From an uncultured Candidatus Melainabacteria bacterium (lineage in GTDB: Bacteria > Cyanobacteriota > Vampirovibrionia > Gastranaerophilales > Gastranaerophilaceae): a stretch of DNA of 64,000 bases. The stretch spans positions 42,432 through 106,431 of the forward strand of contig CATJOM010000035.1 in assembly GCA_949741915.1 (NCBI GenBank). Reading direction: 5' to 3'. The notes under the pieces were generated by a model that made no database searches, was not told the origin of the DNA, and saw only the letters and a list, made by a program, of their open reading frames with translations. Positions 1 to 7,677 of this stretch are shown here, piece by piece (the first letter of the stretch is position 1; each line of letters starts with the position of its first letter). Both the position numbers and the translations under genes were made by a program.

Positions 1-183
1 ATTTCTATTAAAAAAGATTTTGCATTTGCATACTGGGCGCTTGGGGCCTGCTATGAAAAGCAGGATAAGGCGGATGATGCCATATATAACTATGAAAAAT
101 TTATTGAGTATTCTAATGATGATGAATTAATAAAATCAACAAAGGAAAAAATCCGCTCCTTATATGAAAGCCTTGCATATTAA
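1..183 (+). CDS. C-terminal end of a TPR-type protein (5' end outside the window)
   Basis: Open in frame 1 from the first base to TAA at 181-183. The visible 60 residues include an FAYWALGACYEKQ...A-x-x-N-Y-E-K-F pattern, the helix A/helix B spacing of a tetratricopeptide repeat, followed by a last capping helix. The role cannot be told from this fragment. Its stop overlaps the next start (TAATG), so the two genes are translationally coupled. Confidence 0.7.
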   Translation: MSIKKDFAFAYWALGACYEKQDKADDAIYNYEKFIEYSNDDELIKSTKEKIRSLYESLAY

Positions 184-644
184 TGAAGAATAAGTTGCAA
201 AAGATTGGCTTATTTGGCCAGACGATGCAAATATTATCATATTGCCTGCGTGGGCTACTTATAATATTACTCTGTAGCTTTCTTTGTGGCTGCGATAAAA
301 GCAAACCGGGAATATTATTTTCAAGTACGCCGTTTTCAAAAGAATACGGCTATACGCCACAGGAGATATACAAGAAGGGTAAAAAAATTTATTACCTTTT
401 ATATAACCCCAACGATTTCAAGACAAGACTTATCAAAGTGCAGGTATTCAGGAAGGATGATGGCAACAGTGGTGAATTTTGGGGATATGAATATTTGCAT
501 AACAAAACTATAGAGCTGTCTGATAAAAAATATTACACAGATTATTTTATAATCAACAAAAAAGGGTATTATATTTTTCAGGTTTTTGAATATACAAACA
601 CCATAAAACCCGTGATAAGAGGGGTGGTAAAAGTTAGTGATTAA
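183..644 (+). CDS. Predicted lipoprotein of unknown function (153 aa)
   Basis: The N-terminus has Lys/Arg residues, a hydrophobic stretch (LLIILLCSFL) and the lipobox-like L-C-G-C at about residues 34-37, so the protein is probably exported and lipid-anchored at Cys37. The mature part is about 115 residues, Tyr/Lys-rich and beta-like, with no motif I recognise. ATG at 183 overlaps the preceding stop; an inner ATG at 225 would also keep the signal peptide. The next gene's GTG overlaps its 3' end, so it sits in the middle of a coupled operon. Function unknown. Confidence 0.7.
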   Translation: MKNKLQKIGLFGQTMQILSYCLRGLLIILLCSFLCGCDKSKPGILFSSTPFSKEYGYTPQEIYKKGKKIYYLLYNPNDFKTRLIKVQVFRKDDGNSGEFWGYEYLHNKTIELSDKKYYTDYFIINKKGYYIFQVFEYTNTIKPVIRGVVKVSD

Positions 645-1065
645 TTTCATCCAGGATTTAATCCAATATATTAAAAATAAACTTTTTTCATCAAAATATG
701 TTGTCAAGGGAAAGTGCAAACAGTGTGGAAAGTGCTGTTCTACTATACTTTTTAGCGATGAGAACGGTTACATTAAAACCGAAGAAGATTTTTTAAACCT
801 GCAAAAAAGAAATAGAAGATATCTGCATTTTACAATTAATGGCAAGGTAGAGGATAAAAATAATTCATTTTATGACGGTGCATTGATGTTTAAATGCAAA
901 TCATTAGGAGAGGATAACAGGTGCAAAAGGTATATTTTAAGGTCATTGTATTGCAGAGACTATCCTTCAATTAATCCAACGTTTATACATAATGGCGGCG
1001 AAACCCTTGATGATTGCGGTTTTTGGTTTGATGTGGATAAGAAGTTTAAAGAGTATTTGAAATAA
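637..1065 (+). CDS. YkgJ-type cysteine-cluster protein (putative Zn/Fe-chelating domain)
   Basis: 142 residues from GTG at 637, which overlaps the upstream stop at 642-644. The motif CKQCGKCC at about residues 27-34 is the signature of the CxxCxxCC (YkgJ/UPF0153) family, and further Cys residues follow (FKCKSLGEDNRCKRY, YCRDYPS, DDCGFW), giving the family's usual eight or so metal-ligand cysteines. The family is thought to bind Zn2+ or an Fe-S cluster; no reaction is established. It is the last gene of the coupled trio with the lipoprotein, and converges on the OstA-like gene. Confidence 0.85.
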   Translation: MINFIQDLIQYIKNKLFSSKYVVKGKCKQCGKCCSTILFSDENGYIKTEEDFLNLQKRNRRYLHFTINGKVEDKNNSFYDGALMFKCKSLGEDNRCKRYILRSLYCRDYPSINPTFIHNGGETLDDCGFWFDVDKKFKEYLK

Positions 1066-1165
1066 TGCCCGCAAAAAATCCTTGATTAACTTATCAAACT
1101 TTATTATATAAATGACTTTTCGCCAGAATCCAATTGTATCATCTGTTAAAATCTTTAAATCTTAG

Positions 1166-1198
1166 AATTCCTGAGTCATATATTATAAACTCAGAATT
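1166..1198. repeat. Imperfect hairpin between convergent genes
   Basis: The arms AATTCCTGAGT and ACTCAGAATT, with one bulge, lie between the convergent YkgJ-type and OstA-like genes. It could act as a weak terminator, but there is no clear U-tract. Nothing else is seen in 1066-1310. Confidence 0.3.
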
Positions 1199-1310
1199 GC
1201 ATTATCTTTACATATGTGTTTTTCCTTGTTAATAGAAAATTTCAAAAACCCTGTTTTATAAAATCACTAAATGTGACAAAATCCAACTATCAACTGAACC
1301 CTGTGTCTAA

Positions 1311-3278
1311 TTACAGATTTTCGGGCACCTTGATTTTGCGATACTGCCAATCTTTCATAAAGCCTGGTTCCTTTTTTCTTAATTTATCAGGATCTTTTAT
1401 GGTGAGTTTTTCATAGGTTATTCCTGTGTTATCAGTACCAAGAAGGAACATAAAATCAAGATATGCATTTTCTCTTATAGTGTCATAAGAGAATGCCACT
1501 TTTATATCATCAGGACCGGCGATTACATAAAATCTGTTTTCTGTAAACAAATCGTTATCACTGTTATCTTTAAGGGGGCTGATTGTTCCCCTATAGCCTA
1601 TGGATAAGTGTTTTGTCAACATCAGACTTTCATCAATACTGAATGAAGATTTTCCATATGTGTATTCATCAAACTCAAAAGGGCTTTTTCCATGAAATCC
1701 GCCAAAAGCATATGCAATGTTTGATTTCCAGTTTTTAACTCTTGAATGTATCCAAGGCCCGCCCCTTACAAGAGCAGTGGTTTCACCAGTACCGTAAACC
1801 GTTGCAGCAGTTTGACCAAATATGCCCATCTCTAAAGACATATCCTGTTCTTTATTTGAAACTTTGAACAAATTTTTGCTGAGCTCAGATTGCCATCTCA
1901 GGCGCATAGTTCCGTAATTATTATCTTCCTGATGTTTTGCAACATAATCTGAAGCATAACCAGCAGTTATTCTATGGCGAAAATTTGCATCAAGATCTTT
2001 TACTCTGTATGAATCATCATATACTAATTGTGCTATGTGCCCAGCTCTATTTGATCCTAAAAACCATTCATCCTTATAGGCATGACGCCCAAACTCAGCC
2101 CTTAGGGGTCCTATTATTTTATATTCACCATCCAAAATAAGGTTTTCGCTGCTTGTGGCCCACGCAGCATCCAAGGTCAGCCTTTTTGTCTTTAAACTTC
2201 CCAGTACGCCAATTCCAATTTCATGATCATAAACAAGTGCTGGAGAAACTTTAAGGCTGGCCCCAGTCGGAAGCTTAAAAATATAGCCCATACCAAAATA
2301 TGTGCCGAAATCATCCAGAGAGCCGACATCAATTGGTACATTAACCTCGGTATAGTTCATCTCTTTATCGGAAAACAATTCAAGAGAACCAAGGGTTACA
2401 ACTTTTAGTTTTTTATAATACAAATCAGCATTTTTTAATATCAGGCTGTCATGGTCTTTTTTGGGCTCAATTATGATTTCTTTTGCCTTGATTTTGTAAG
2501 ACGACAGTCTCTCTTTTTTTAAATCAAAAGAAACATCTTCATCCTGAATAAGCATTTTGTCATATGAATTAAACCTTGAAGATTTGAGGCACATTTCAAT
2601 CTTTTTTGCAAGCTCCACACTGCCATTTACAGCCTCAAACCTGTCTGTGTAAGCATAGGCTTCCTGCGCCCTAATGCGTATTAAAGGCCCCACAGCAATT
2701 GTCGGAGCATCCATCAGGGCATTTTCTTCATTAAGATCAATTACCATATATTCGCCGCTTGCAACATTTTCACCCCTTCTTAAAATTACATTGCCAAACA
2801 GCTTTATAATATTTGAATTTTTGTCATAAACAGCCCTGTCTGATGTTACAGTATTATCAGGACCAGAATTTATAACAACATTTCCCGCTGCTTCAAGCTC
2901 ACCTGTATCATCAAAATATTCTAGCTCTTTACTGTCAATTGTTATTTCCTTCTTTGCTGGGGCAGGATTTGTTTTTTGTGCCGCGGCCTCTGCTGCATTG
3001 GTTTCTTCAATCCTTTTTATCAGCATTGCATCAAAAATATTTGGAATGGCGAATTCTTTCCTGTCAGGAAATTTTGAATCCTCCAGAACAGAGCCCTGGA
3101 TGGGTTTTTGGTCATCAACATAATTTACTGTTGTTTTGTCTTTTTTAGGAATTTCAGTAGAAGCCTGAACAAATTCATAAGCAAAAGCACAATTGGAGGC
3201 AAAAAATGAAAATGCAAACAAAACACCTGTTGAAACAAAATATAATTTTATTGAATTTTTACTTTTGAAAAAGTTAAT
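1311..3278 (-). CDS. OstA/LptD-like outer-membrane protein
   Basis: The N-terminal part after the signal peptide (roughly residues 110-220) is an OstA/LptA-type beta-jellyroll: I-D-S-K-E-L-E-Y, A-x-G-N-V-V-I, D-R-A-V-Y-D, L-F-G-N-V-I-L-R-R-G. The C-terminal ~400 residues alternate polar and aromatic residues as in an outer-membrane barrel and end near a short tail. By family this points to LPS transport or assembly, which fits the lpx genes at 36-39 kb. Start: the first TTG (3221) would give a signal peptide without basic residues. The frame stays open upstream, and ATT at 3278 lies 9 bases after a good AGGGGAG (3288-3294) and yields a Lys-rich n-region (NFFKSKNSIK) plus a hydrophobic core ending in NCAFA. 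I favour ATT, about 655 aa. It is shorter than classical LptD and may be a lineage variant. Confidence 0.75.
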   Translation of the reverse strand: MNFFKSKNSIKLYFVSTGVLFAFSFFASNCAFAYEFVQASTEIPKKDKTTVNYVDDQKPIQGSVLEDSKFPDRKEFAIPNIFDAMLIKRIEETNAAEAAAQKTNPAPAKKEITIDSKELEYFDDTGELEAAGNVVINSGPDNTVTSDRAVYDKNSNIIKLFGNVILRRGENVASGEYMVIDLNEENALMDAPTIAVGPLIRIRAQEAYAYTDRFEAVNGSVELAKKIEMCLKSSRFNSYDKMLIQDEDVSFDLKKERLSSYKIKAKEIIIEPKKDHDSLILKNADLYYKKLKVVTLGSLELFSDKEMNYTEVNVPIDVGSLDDFGTYFGMGYIFKLPTGASLKVSPALVYDHEIGIGVLGSLKTKRLTLDAAWATSSENLILDGEYKIIGPLRAEFGRHAYKDEWFLGSNRAGHIAQLVYDDSYRVKDLDANFRHRITAGYASDYVAKHQEDNNYGTMRLRWQSELSKNLFKVSNKEQDMSLEMGIFGQTAATVYGTGETTALVRGGPWIHSRVKNWKSNIAYAFGGFHGKSPFEFDEYTYGKSSFSIDESLMLTKHLSIGYRGTISPLKDNSDNDLFTENRFYVIAGPDDIKVAFSYDTIRENAYLDFMFLLGTDNTGITYEKLTIKDPDKLRKKEPGFMKDWQYRKIKVPENL

Positions 3279-3584
3279 TTTTATTTACTCCCCTAAAAAG
3301 GCATGGCCATAGTAAAATTTTACAACAAAAAGTCTTTAATGCCATGCTATTTTAATGCTTTTTTACACTTCTTTGGAGCTATTTTTGGCATAAATATTCC
3401 ACTGATTTCAGGCAAACATGATTAATTTAAACACTTCACTAAAAACCTCTTTATTTTTGTGATGAAGCAAAATTCTTAATATAAAAAATTCTGAAAAAAT
3501 TTAAATAAAACCACACAAGCTTATCAAACTGAAACTTTTTTAAGATTGAAAAATTTAAATAAGCGCAAACACCACTTATAAAAG
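3279..3584. other. Intergenic region upstream of the OstA-like gene
   Basis: AT-rich spacer between the 3' end of the M23 gene and the OstA-like gene, both on the minus strand. The only clear signal is the AGGGGAG ribosome-binding site at 3288-3294 on the minus strand. No terminator with a proper U-tract and no small gene were seen. Confidence 0.4.
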
Positions 3585-4733
3585 CTATCTTGGTACATAA
3601 TTTAGAGGGTTGGTTGTCGCACCATTGCGCCTTACCTCAAAATGAAGGTGAGGCCCTGTAGAATAACCCGTTGTTCCTATGTTTGCAATTACTTGGCCTC
3701 TGTATACAGATGCACCTTTTGATACCCGGTAGCTTGAAAGGTGAGCATACAATGTAGTTGTAGGTACGCCATTTACCTTACCATGGTCAATAATTACAAC
3801 CTTACCATAGCCTCCGTACCAGCCTGTAAATATTACCTTGCCAGAGTTTGCAGCTTTTACATTTGCCCCGTATGGCGCACCAATATCAATGCCAGAATGG
3901 AAAATTTGTTTTTTAAATATAGGATGGATTCTTGAACCATAAGGAGATGTAATAGGCCCGCCAACTGGCCTTACAAAGTTTCCGCTTGTTGTAATACTTG
4001 TTGTTTTAGCATTTTTAGTAACAGTCTTGTTAATCATATCCTCAAGCTGTTTAGACTGCCTTGCCAGTTCTCTTTCAGATTTCTCCCAGGTGGCGCGGTC
4101 TGTCTTAAGCCTGTTTATCATTTTTTCGTTTCTTGAAATTGCAGATTGGATATTTTTCTGCTGACGATTCATTGATTCAATAGAATCTTTGAGTTCGTTT
4201 TTTTGATTCTCCAAGCGCCTTGTTAATTCACGGATTTTGCGGGTTCTATCCTGAGTTTTAGCAATTTTTTGCCGGTCAATATCCATTACAATGTTTTCAA
4301 AATAAATCCTGTCCAAAAAATCGTTAATATTTTTAGCAGACAGTAAAAATTCAACATAACTTTTTCTTTTTGTCTTAAAAATCTGGTTTATTCTTTTATT
4401 TGTTGCATATTGTTGGGCACGATAATTTCTCAATGCATTTTCAAGCTGAACCTGCAGAGTATATAATTCCTCTTGTGCATCTTTATATCTGCGCCTGTTT
4501 TGATAAAGCCCTTGCTCGGTTTCTTCAAGTTTTCGCTGGTTTCTGTATAATTTATTGGTTTCTATTTTTTCTAAAAGTTTGAGCTTATGTATCTCTTGCT
4601 TTGCCCTTGCACGCTTTTGCTCTATCTGAGCCTTATTAGATGAAGCAGCGCAGGCGCTTAAGGATACCGTATTTTGTAAAAACAAAATAAGGACACAAAA
4701 ACATATTAAAAATTTGAATGTTTTTTTATACAT
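3585..4733 (-). CDS. M23-family murein hydrolase with coiled coil (EnvC/NlpD-like)
   Basis: About 382 aa from ATG at 4733. A signal peptide (MYKKTFKFLICFCVLILFLQ) is followed by about 200 residues of Lys/Arg/Glu/Gln-rich coiled coil, then a C-terminal LytM domain: F-H-S-G-I-D-I-G with Zn ligands His and Asp, L-Y-A-H-L, and G-P-H-L-H-F-E-V. The full zinc set H...D...HxH is present, so the enzyme should be active. By family it cleaves peptide cross-links of peptidoglycan during cell separation, or activates amidases that do. A longer frame to 4814 exists but lacks a signal peptide at its N-terminus and overlaps the small gene just upstream. No clear Shine-Dalgarno; the start is 46 bases after the stop of the 35-residue membrane peptide gene, so the two are probably cotranscribed. 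Confidence 0.9.
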   Translation of the reverse strand: MYKKTFKFLICFCVLILFLQNTVSLSACAASSNKAQIEQKRARAKQEIHKLKLLEKIETNKLYRNQRKLEETEQGLYQNRRRYKDAQEELYTLQVQLENALRNYRAQQYATNKRINQIFKTKRKSYVEFLLSAKNINDFLDRIYFENIVMDIDRQKIAKTQDRTRKIRELTRRLENQKNELKDSIESMNRQQKNIQSAISRNEKMINRLKTDRATWEKSERELARQSKQLEDMINKTVTKNAKTTSITTSGNFVRPVGGPITSPYGSRIHPIFKKQIFHSGIDIGAPYGANVKAANSGKVIFTGWYGGYGKVVIIDHGKVNGVPTTTLYAHLSSYRVSKGASVYRGQVIANIGTTGYSTGPHLHFEVRRNGATTNPLNYVPR

Positions 4734-4779
4734 AAATTTTAAATCTGGACTAAAACCGGGATTGCATTTAATTGCAATA

Positions 4780-4887
4780 TTAACTTGCAAGAAGAGGCAA
4801 AAGTATTGTTGCACCTATCATCCAGGCTGCAACAGTAATTACAAGAATGCCAACTATTATCCTTCTATTTTTTCTAAAAAATTCCAT
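4780..4887 (-). CDS. Small single-pass membrane protein (35 aa)
   Basis: ATG at 4887 follows a strong purine run (AGGGGGG) and opens a 35-residue frame: basic N-terminus MEFFRKNRR, then a hydrophobic segment of about 24 residues (IIVGILVITVAAWMIG...), ending LLPLLAS. Orientation is therefore likely N-in. It precedes the M23 hydrolase by 46 bases on the same strand, so it may be part of the same envelope unit. The family is unknown to me. Evidence is the ribosome site, the positive-inside pattern and the clean hydrophobic helix; conservation would decide. Confidence 0.6.
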   Translation of the reverse strand: MEFFRKNRRIIVGILVITVAAWMIGATILLPLLAS

Positions 4888-5170
4888 TATCCCCCCTGGT
4901 GGAATAGTTCTTAATTACAACAATATTTTATATGAAAAATACACTCATTGCAAACATATTAAGGCATTTGTAGGATTTTTGAAAATCTATCTCATAAAAT
5001 AAAGCCGTATAGAATAAATATTGGCGGCATATTGCTCAATAAAAGCTCATTAAATAAGCACTTTGGCCTGCTTCTAAATTACTAAAGCCAATTTAAAGAG
5101 CCGATTTTAGACACAGTATTTTAGCGCAAGCCAACAAGGTTAAAACCCACGCCAAATCGATAGAAGAGGG

Positions 5171-7009
5171 CTAGCGCCTGCAGCCAATATCTTCGCTATC
5201 GATTTTTCCATCAAAATTATTGTCGATACCATCATAGCAAGAGTTTTTAGATTCAAAACTTTCAGCGCGCGGAGTAAATTTTAAATATTTTTCGTCTATT
5301 GAATTATATAAATTTAAAAAATGTGTCCTGTAAAACATTGCAATATCTGGATTTTCAAATATCAAAATATTTTCATCATTTTTATTCATACCGGAATTTG
5401 AAAAATTGGCACTGCCAGTAATTAAAATTTTTGAATCGATTATCATGTTTTTTTCATGGTCCTTGCCGCCCCAATTTTCAGCCTTGAGAAATATCTGTGC
5501 ATTTCTTAACATCTTTACTTTGTCCTTCATATTGCCCGCCCCTGCTGCATCATAGATGATTTTAACATCCACGCCGCGCTTCTTTGCAGCAATTAAATCC
5601 TGAATTATGTCCTTATGGGTTAAAAAGAATATGCTTACAAATATTTCTTTGCTGGCATTTTTTAGAATCTGCGAAATCGCCTTCTCATAAGGATTTGCCG
5701 CAGGTGAAAAAAGTATATAAAGATTAGTTTTATCATTTAGCTTGATTTTTTGGCTAAAATCTGTTTTTGAAAGCTGAAATGCGCCTGAATACAATTGTTC
5801 AAATTCTTTTTTGTAAGCGTTTGCAGTGCGAAAATCGTTTATTAAAACCGCCGTATTAGCATTATAGCCGCCGCTTCCAGTATTTGAAATGTTCATTGTT
5901 CCTGTAAAAACTATTTTATTATCAAAAATAAAAAATTTGTTGTGCATATAGGCTGGTCTGGAATCAGAAATTATATCAAAATTTTCTTTTAATTTGGCTG
6001 TATCCTTGTAGATATAAGTGTTGTCAGGTTTTGAGTCAACAACTCCTCTTATTTTCACACCCCTTTTCTTTGCCTGCAAAAGAGCCTCCACCACTTCATT
6101 TTGGCCGTCTAGTCCATACAAAGCAAAGTCTATACTTGACTTTGAAGCATTAATTTCCCCTAAAAGTCTTTTGCAGGCAGGAATCCGGCAAAATGGAGAA
6201 GGCCTGCTAGCTGAATTTGGATTTATTAAAAAGAATGTCACATTATCAAAAGTTTTTTGGGGCGAAAGAGTGTAAATAGCTGCAGTGCCTGATTTTTGGG
6301 ATTTTTTTTGATTAGCATATGTGCTTGCAAAACAATATTTACATTTTTTATATCCTGGGGGAATTTTATCTAGTGAAATAAGACTGTATTCCTTTATTTT
6401 AGCAGCTTTTGGGCAATCTGGCTTATGATGAATTTTGTATTTAATATCAAGCAAAGCAAGCTTTAGGTATTGAAATTGTTTTAAATTCGCCCTCATTTTT
6501 GATGGATTTTCATAAGCCACATAAGGGTTAAAACCCTTGCCATCAAAGGGTATAGCAAGACCATTTTCAAGAAGGATTTTTGCAAAATCTTTATTTTGAA
6601 AAACAATTTCTGCAAAACGATATTTATACTTTACATTATAAGGAGAAAGGCTCGAATTTGCCTTTTGCCAAGGGTTTAGCGAATATTTAAGGCGCACATT
6701 CCTCTTTAGAAGAGTATTTTCTGTAAATTTTTTAGCCAAAAAGCCTAATTTCATTGCCTCTTCCAGGCTTAAACCGTATTTTTTGGCGTAATGCTGCGCT
6801 TTTTCGGTGTTTTTCAATGGAAAGGTATTGACATTTTTTATATGTACAATTTCATCCGGGCTGCATTTTTGGTTAAAATCAAGGTCCAGACAGAGCTTAT
6901 CACCCTCGAATACCTCTAAAACCTTGTAATTATGGTCTTTTTTAGTCTCAAAAAGAATAAAAACAGCTAAAAACAGCACAATTAATAAGACAGCGCAGAT
7001 TTTTTTCAT
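5171..7009 (-). CDS. Secreted nuclease-like protein: SNase-like + Ada-type Zn site + two PLD (HKD) domains
   Basis: About 612 aa from ATG at 7009. A signal anchor (MKKICAVLLIVLFLAVFILF) leads into an SNase-like region (VLEVFEGDKLCLDL, later YRFAEIVFQNKD...LLENGLAIPF). Next is H-K-P-D-C-P...KKCKYC, like the Ada/Me-P-triester metal-binding domain fused to some SNases. Two PLD domains follow with H-N-K-F-F-I-F-D...G-T-M-N and D-H-E-K-N-M-I-I-D...G-S-A-N. The C-terminus is C-Y-D-G-I-D-N-N-F-D-G-K-I-D, a Ca-binding-like DxDxDG tail. A phosphodiesterase acting on nucleic acid outside the membrane is the likely role. Both HKD motifs keep His and Lys, so the fold should be active. The SNase catalytic Arg/Glu set is not obvious. 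A -10 box (TATAAT) ends 6 bases before ATG, so the mRNA may be leaderless. Confidence 0.85.
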   Translation of the reverse strand: MKKICAVLLIVLFLAVFILFETKKDHNYKVLEVFEGDKLCLDLDFNQKCSPDEIVHIKNVNTFPLKNTEKAQHYAKKYGLSLEEAMKLGFLAKKFTENTLLKRNVRLKYSLNPWQKANSSLSPYNVKYKYRFAEIVFQNKDFAKILLENGLAIPFDGKGFNPYVAYENPSKMRANLKQFQYLKLALLDIKYKIHHKPDCPKAAKIKEYSLISLDKIPPGYKKCKYCFASTYANQKKSQKSGTAAIYTLSPQKTFDNVTFFLINPNSASRPSPFCRIPACKRLLGEINASKSSIDFALYGLDGQNEVVEALLQAKKRGVKIRGVVDSKPDNTYIYKDTAKLKENFDIISDSRPAYMHNKFFIFDNKIVFTGTMNISNTGSGGYNANTAVLINDFRTANAYKKEFEQLYSGAFQLSKTDFSQKIKLNDKTNLYILFSPAANPYEKAISQILKNASKEIFVSIFFLTHKDIIQDLIAAKKRGVDVKIIYDAAGAGNMKDKVKMLRNAQIFLKAENWGGKDHEKNMIIDSKILITGSANFSNSGMNKNDENILIFENPDIAMFYRTHFLNLYNSIDEKYLKFTPRAESFESKNSCYDGIDNNFDGKIDSEDIGCRR

Positions 7010-7677
7010 AAAAATATTATATTTTAAAAAAATAAATATTACGTGCAGATTTTTTAGAACCATATTTTTTTAAATTTTAATAAGAATCAGTCATTATGCC
7101 AATATACAAAAGGGATTTAGGAATTTATACACGCTGGAACGCAATAAATACAAGGTTTTTTATGCTTTAATATCAGATATATTATTTAACCAACGGCTGA
7201 ATATGACTCTATAAAGGATTTTTTGGGTATTTCACGCAGCACAAACCCAAAATGCACAATATGAAAGGTTTTTTAGGAATCAATAATGGCGTGTTTGAAC
7301 TATTAGCGGAATAATCCTTGTGGCGCAATAGTTTTAGGCAAATTCACGGTAAAAACACAGATACTGCAAAGCTTTTAGTGTATTTTTTGTAAAATTATGC
7401 GTTCTGCACGCCAAAAAGCTTGCTATATTTGAAGAATTGGCTTTGCAAACTTGAAAATTTCAGCAAAATGCCTTTCAATAAAGGGTTTTTACATCTAGAT
7501 ACAGGGCAAAAGCACTATAATTAATAGTTTTAGGCAATCGAAAAAGAGCGCGTGCAAAAAATCACGGTTTTTGGGTTTGATTTTAGAAAAAATTTTGCAA
7601 AATGACGATTTTTATAAAATTAAACTAAATTTTGTAAATTTTTCCATACGCAAAATCCAAAGACAAGTTTGTGGTAA
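7010..7677. other. AT-rich intergenic region with recurring AAAGGnTTTTTTAGG-like motifs
   Basis: About 670 bases without a credible gene. Near the right edge of the nuclease gene it holds the minus-strand -10 TATAAT (7016-7021). Degenerate motifs of the form AAAGG-x-TTTTT-(A/G)GG recur at about 7107, 7212 and 7264, and shorter TTTTAGGCAA pieces at about 7331 and 7530. Similar pieces occur in 59640-59950. No tRNA, hairpin terminator or transposase remnant was recognised. Confidence 0.4.
7016..7021 (-). promoter_or_regulatory. -10 box of the PLD nuclease gene, leaderless spacing
   Basis: Minus-strand TATAAT at 7021-7016, six bases before ATG at 7009. Transcription would start at or next to the A of ATG. 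No convincing -35 is seen, and no Shine-Dalgarno precedes the start. Confidence 0.5.

Noticed and set aside
4734..4814. M23 gene starting at 4814
   Set aside because: The extra 27 residues precede a perfect signal peptide at 4733 and overlap the end of the 35-residue gene.
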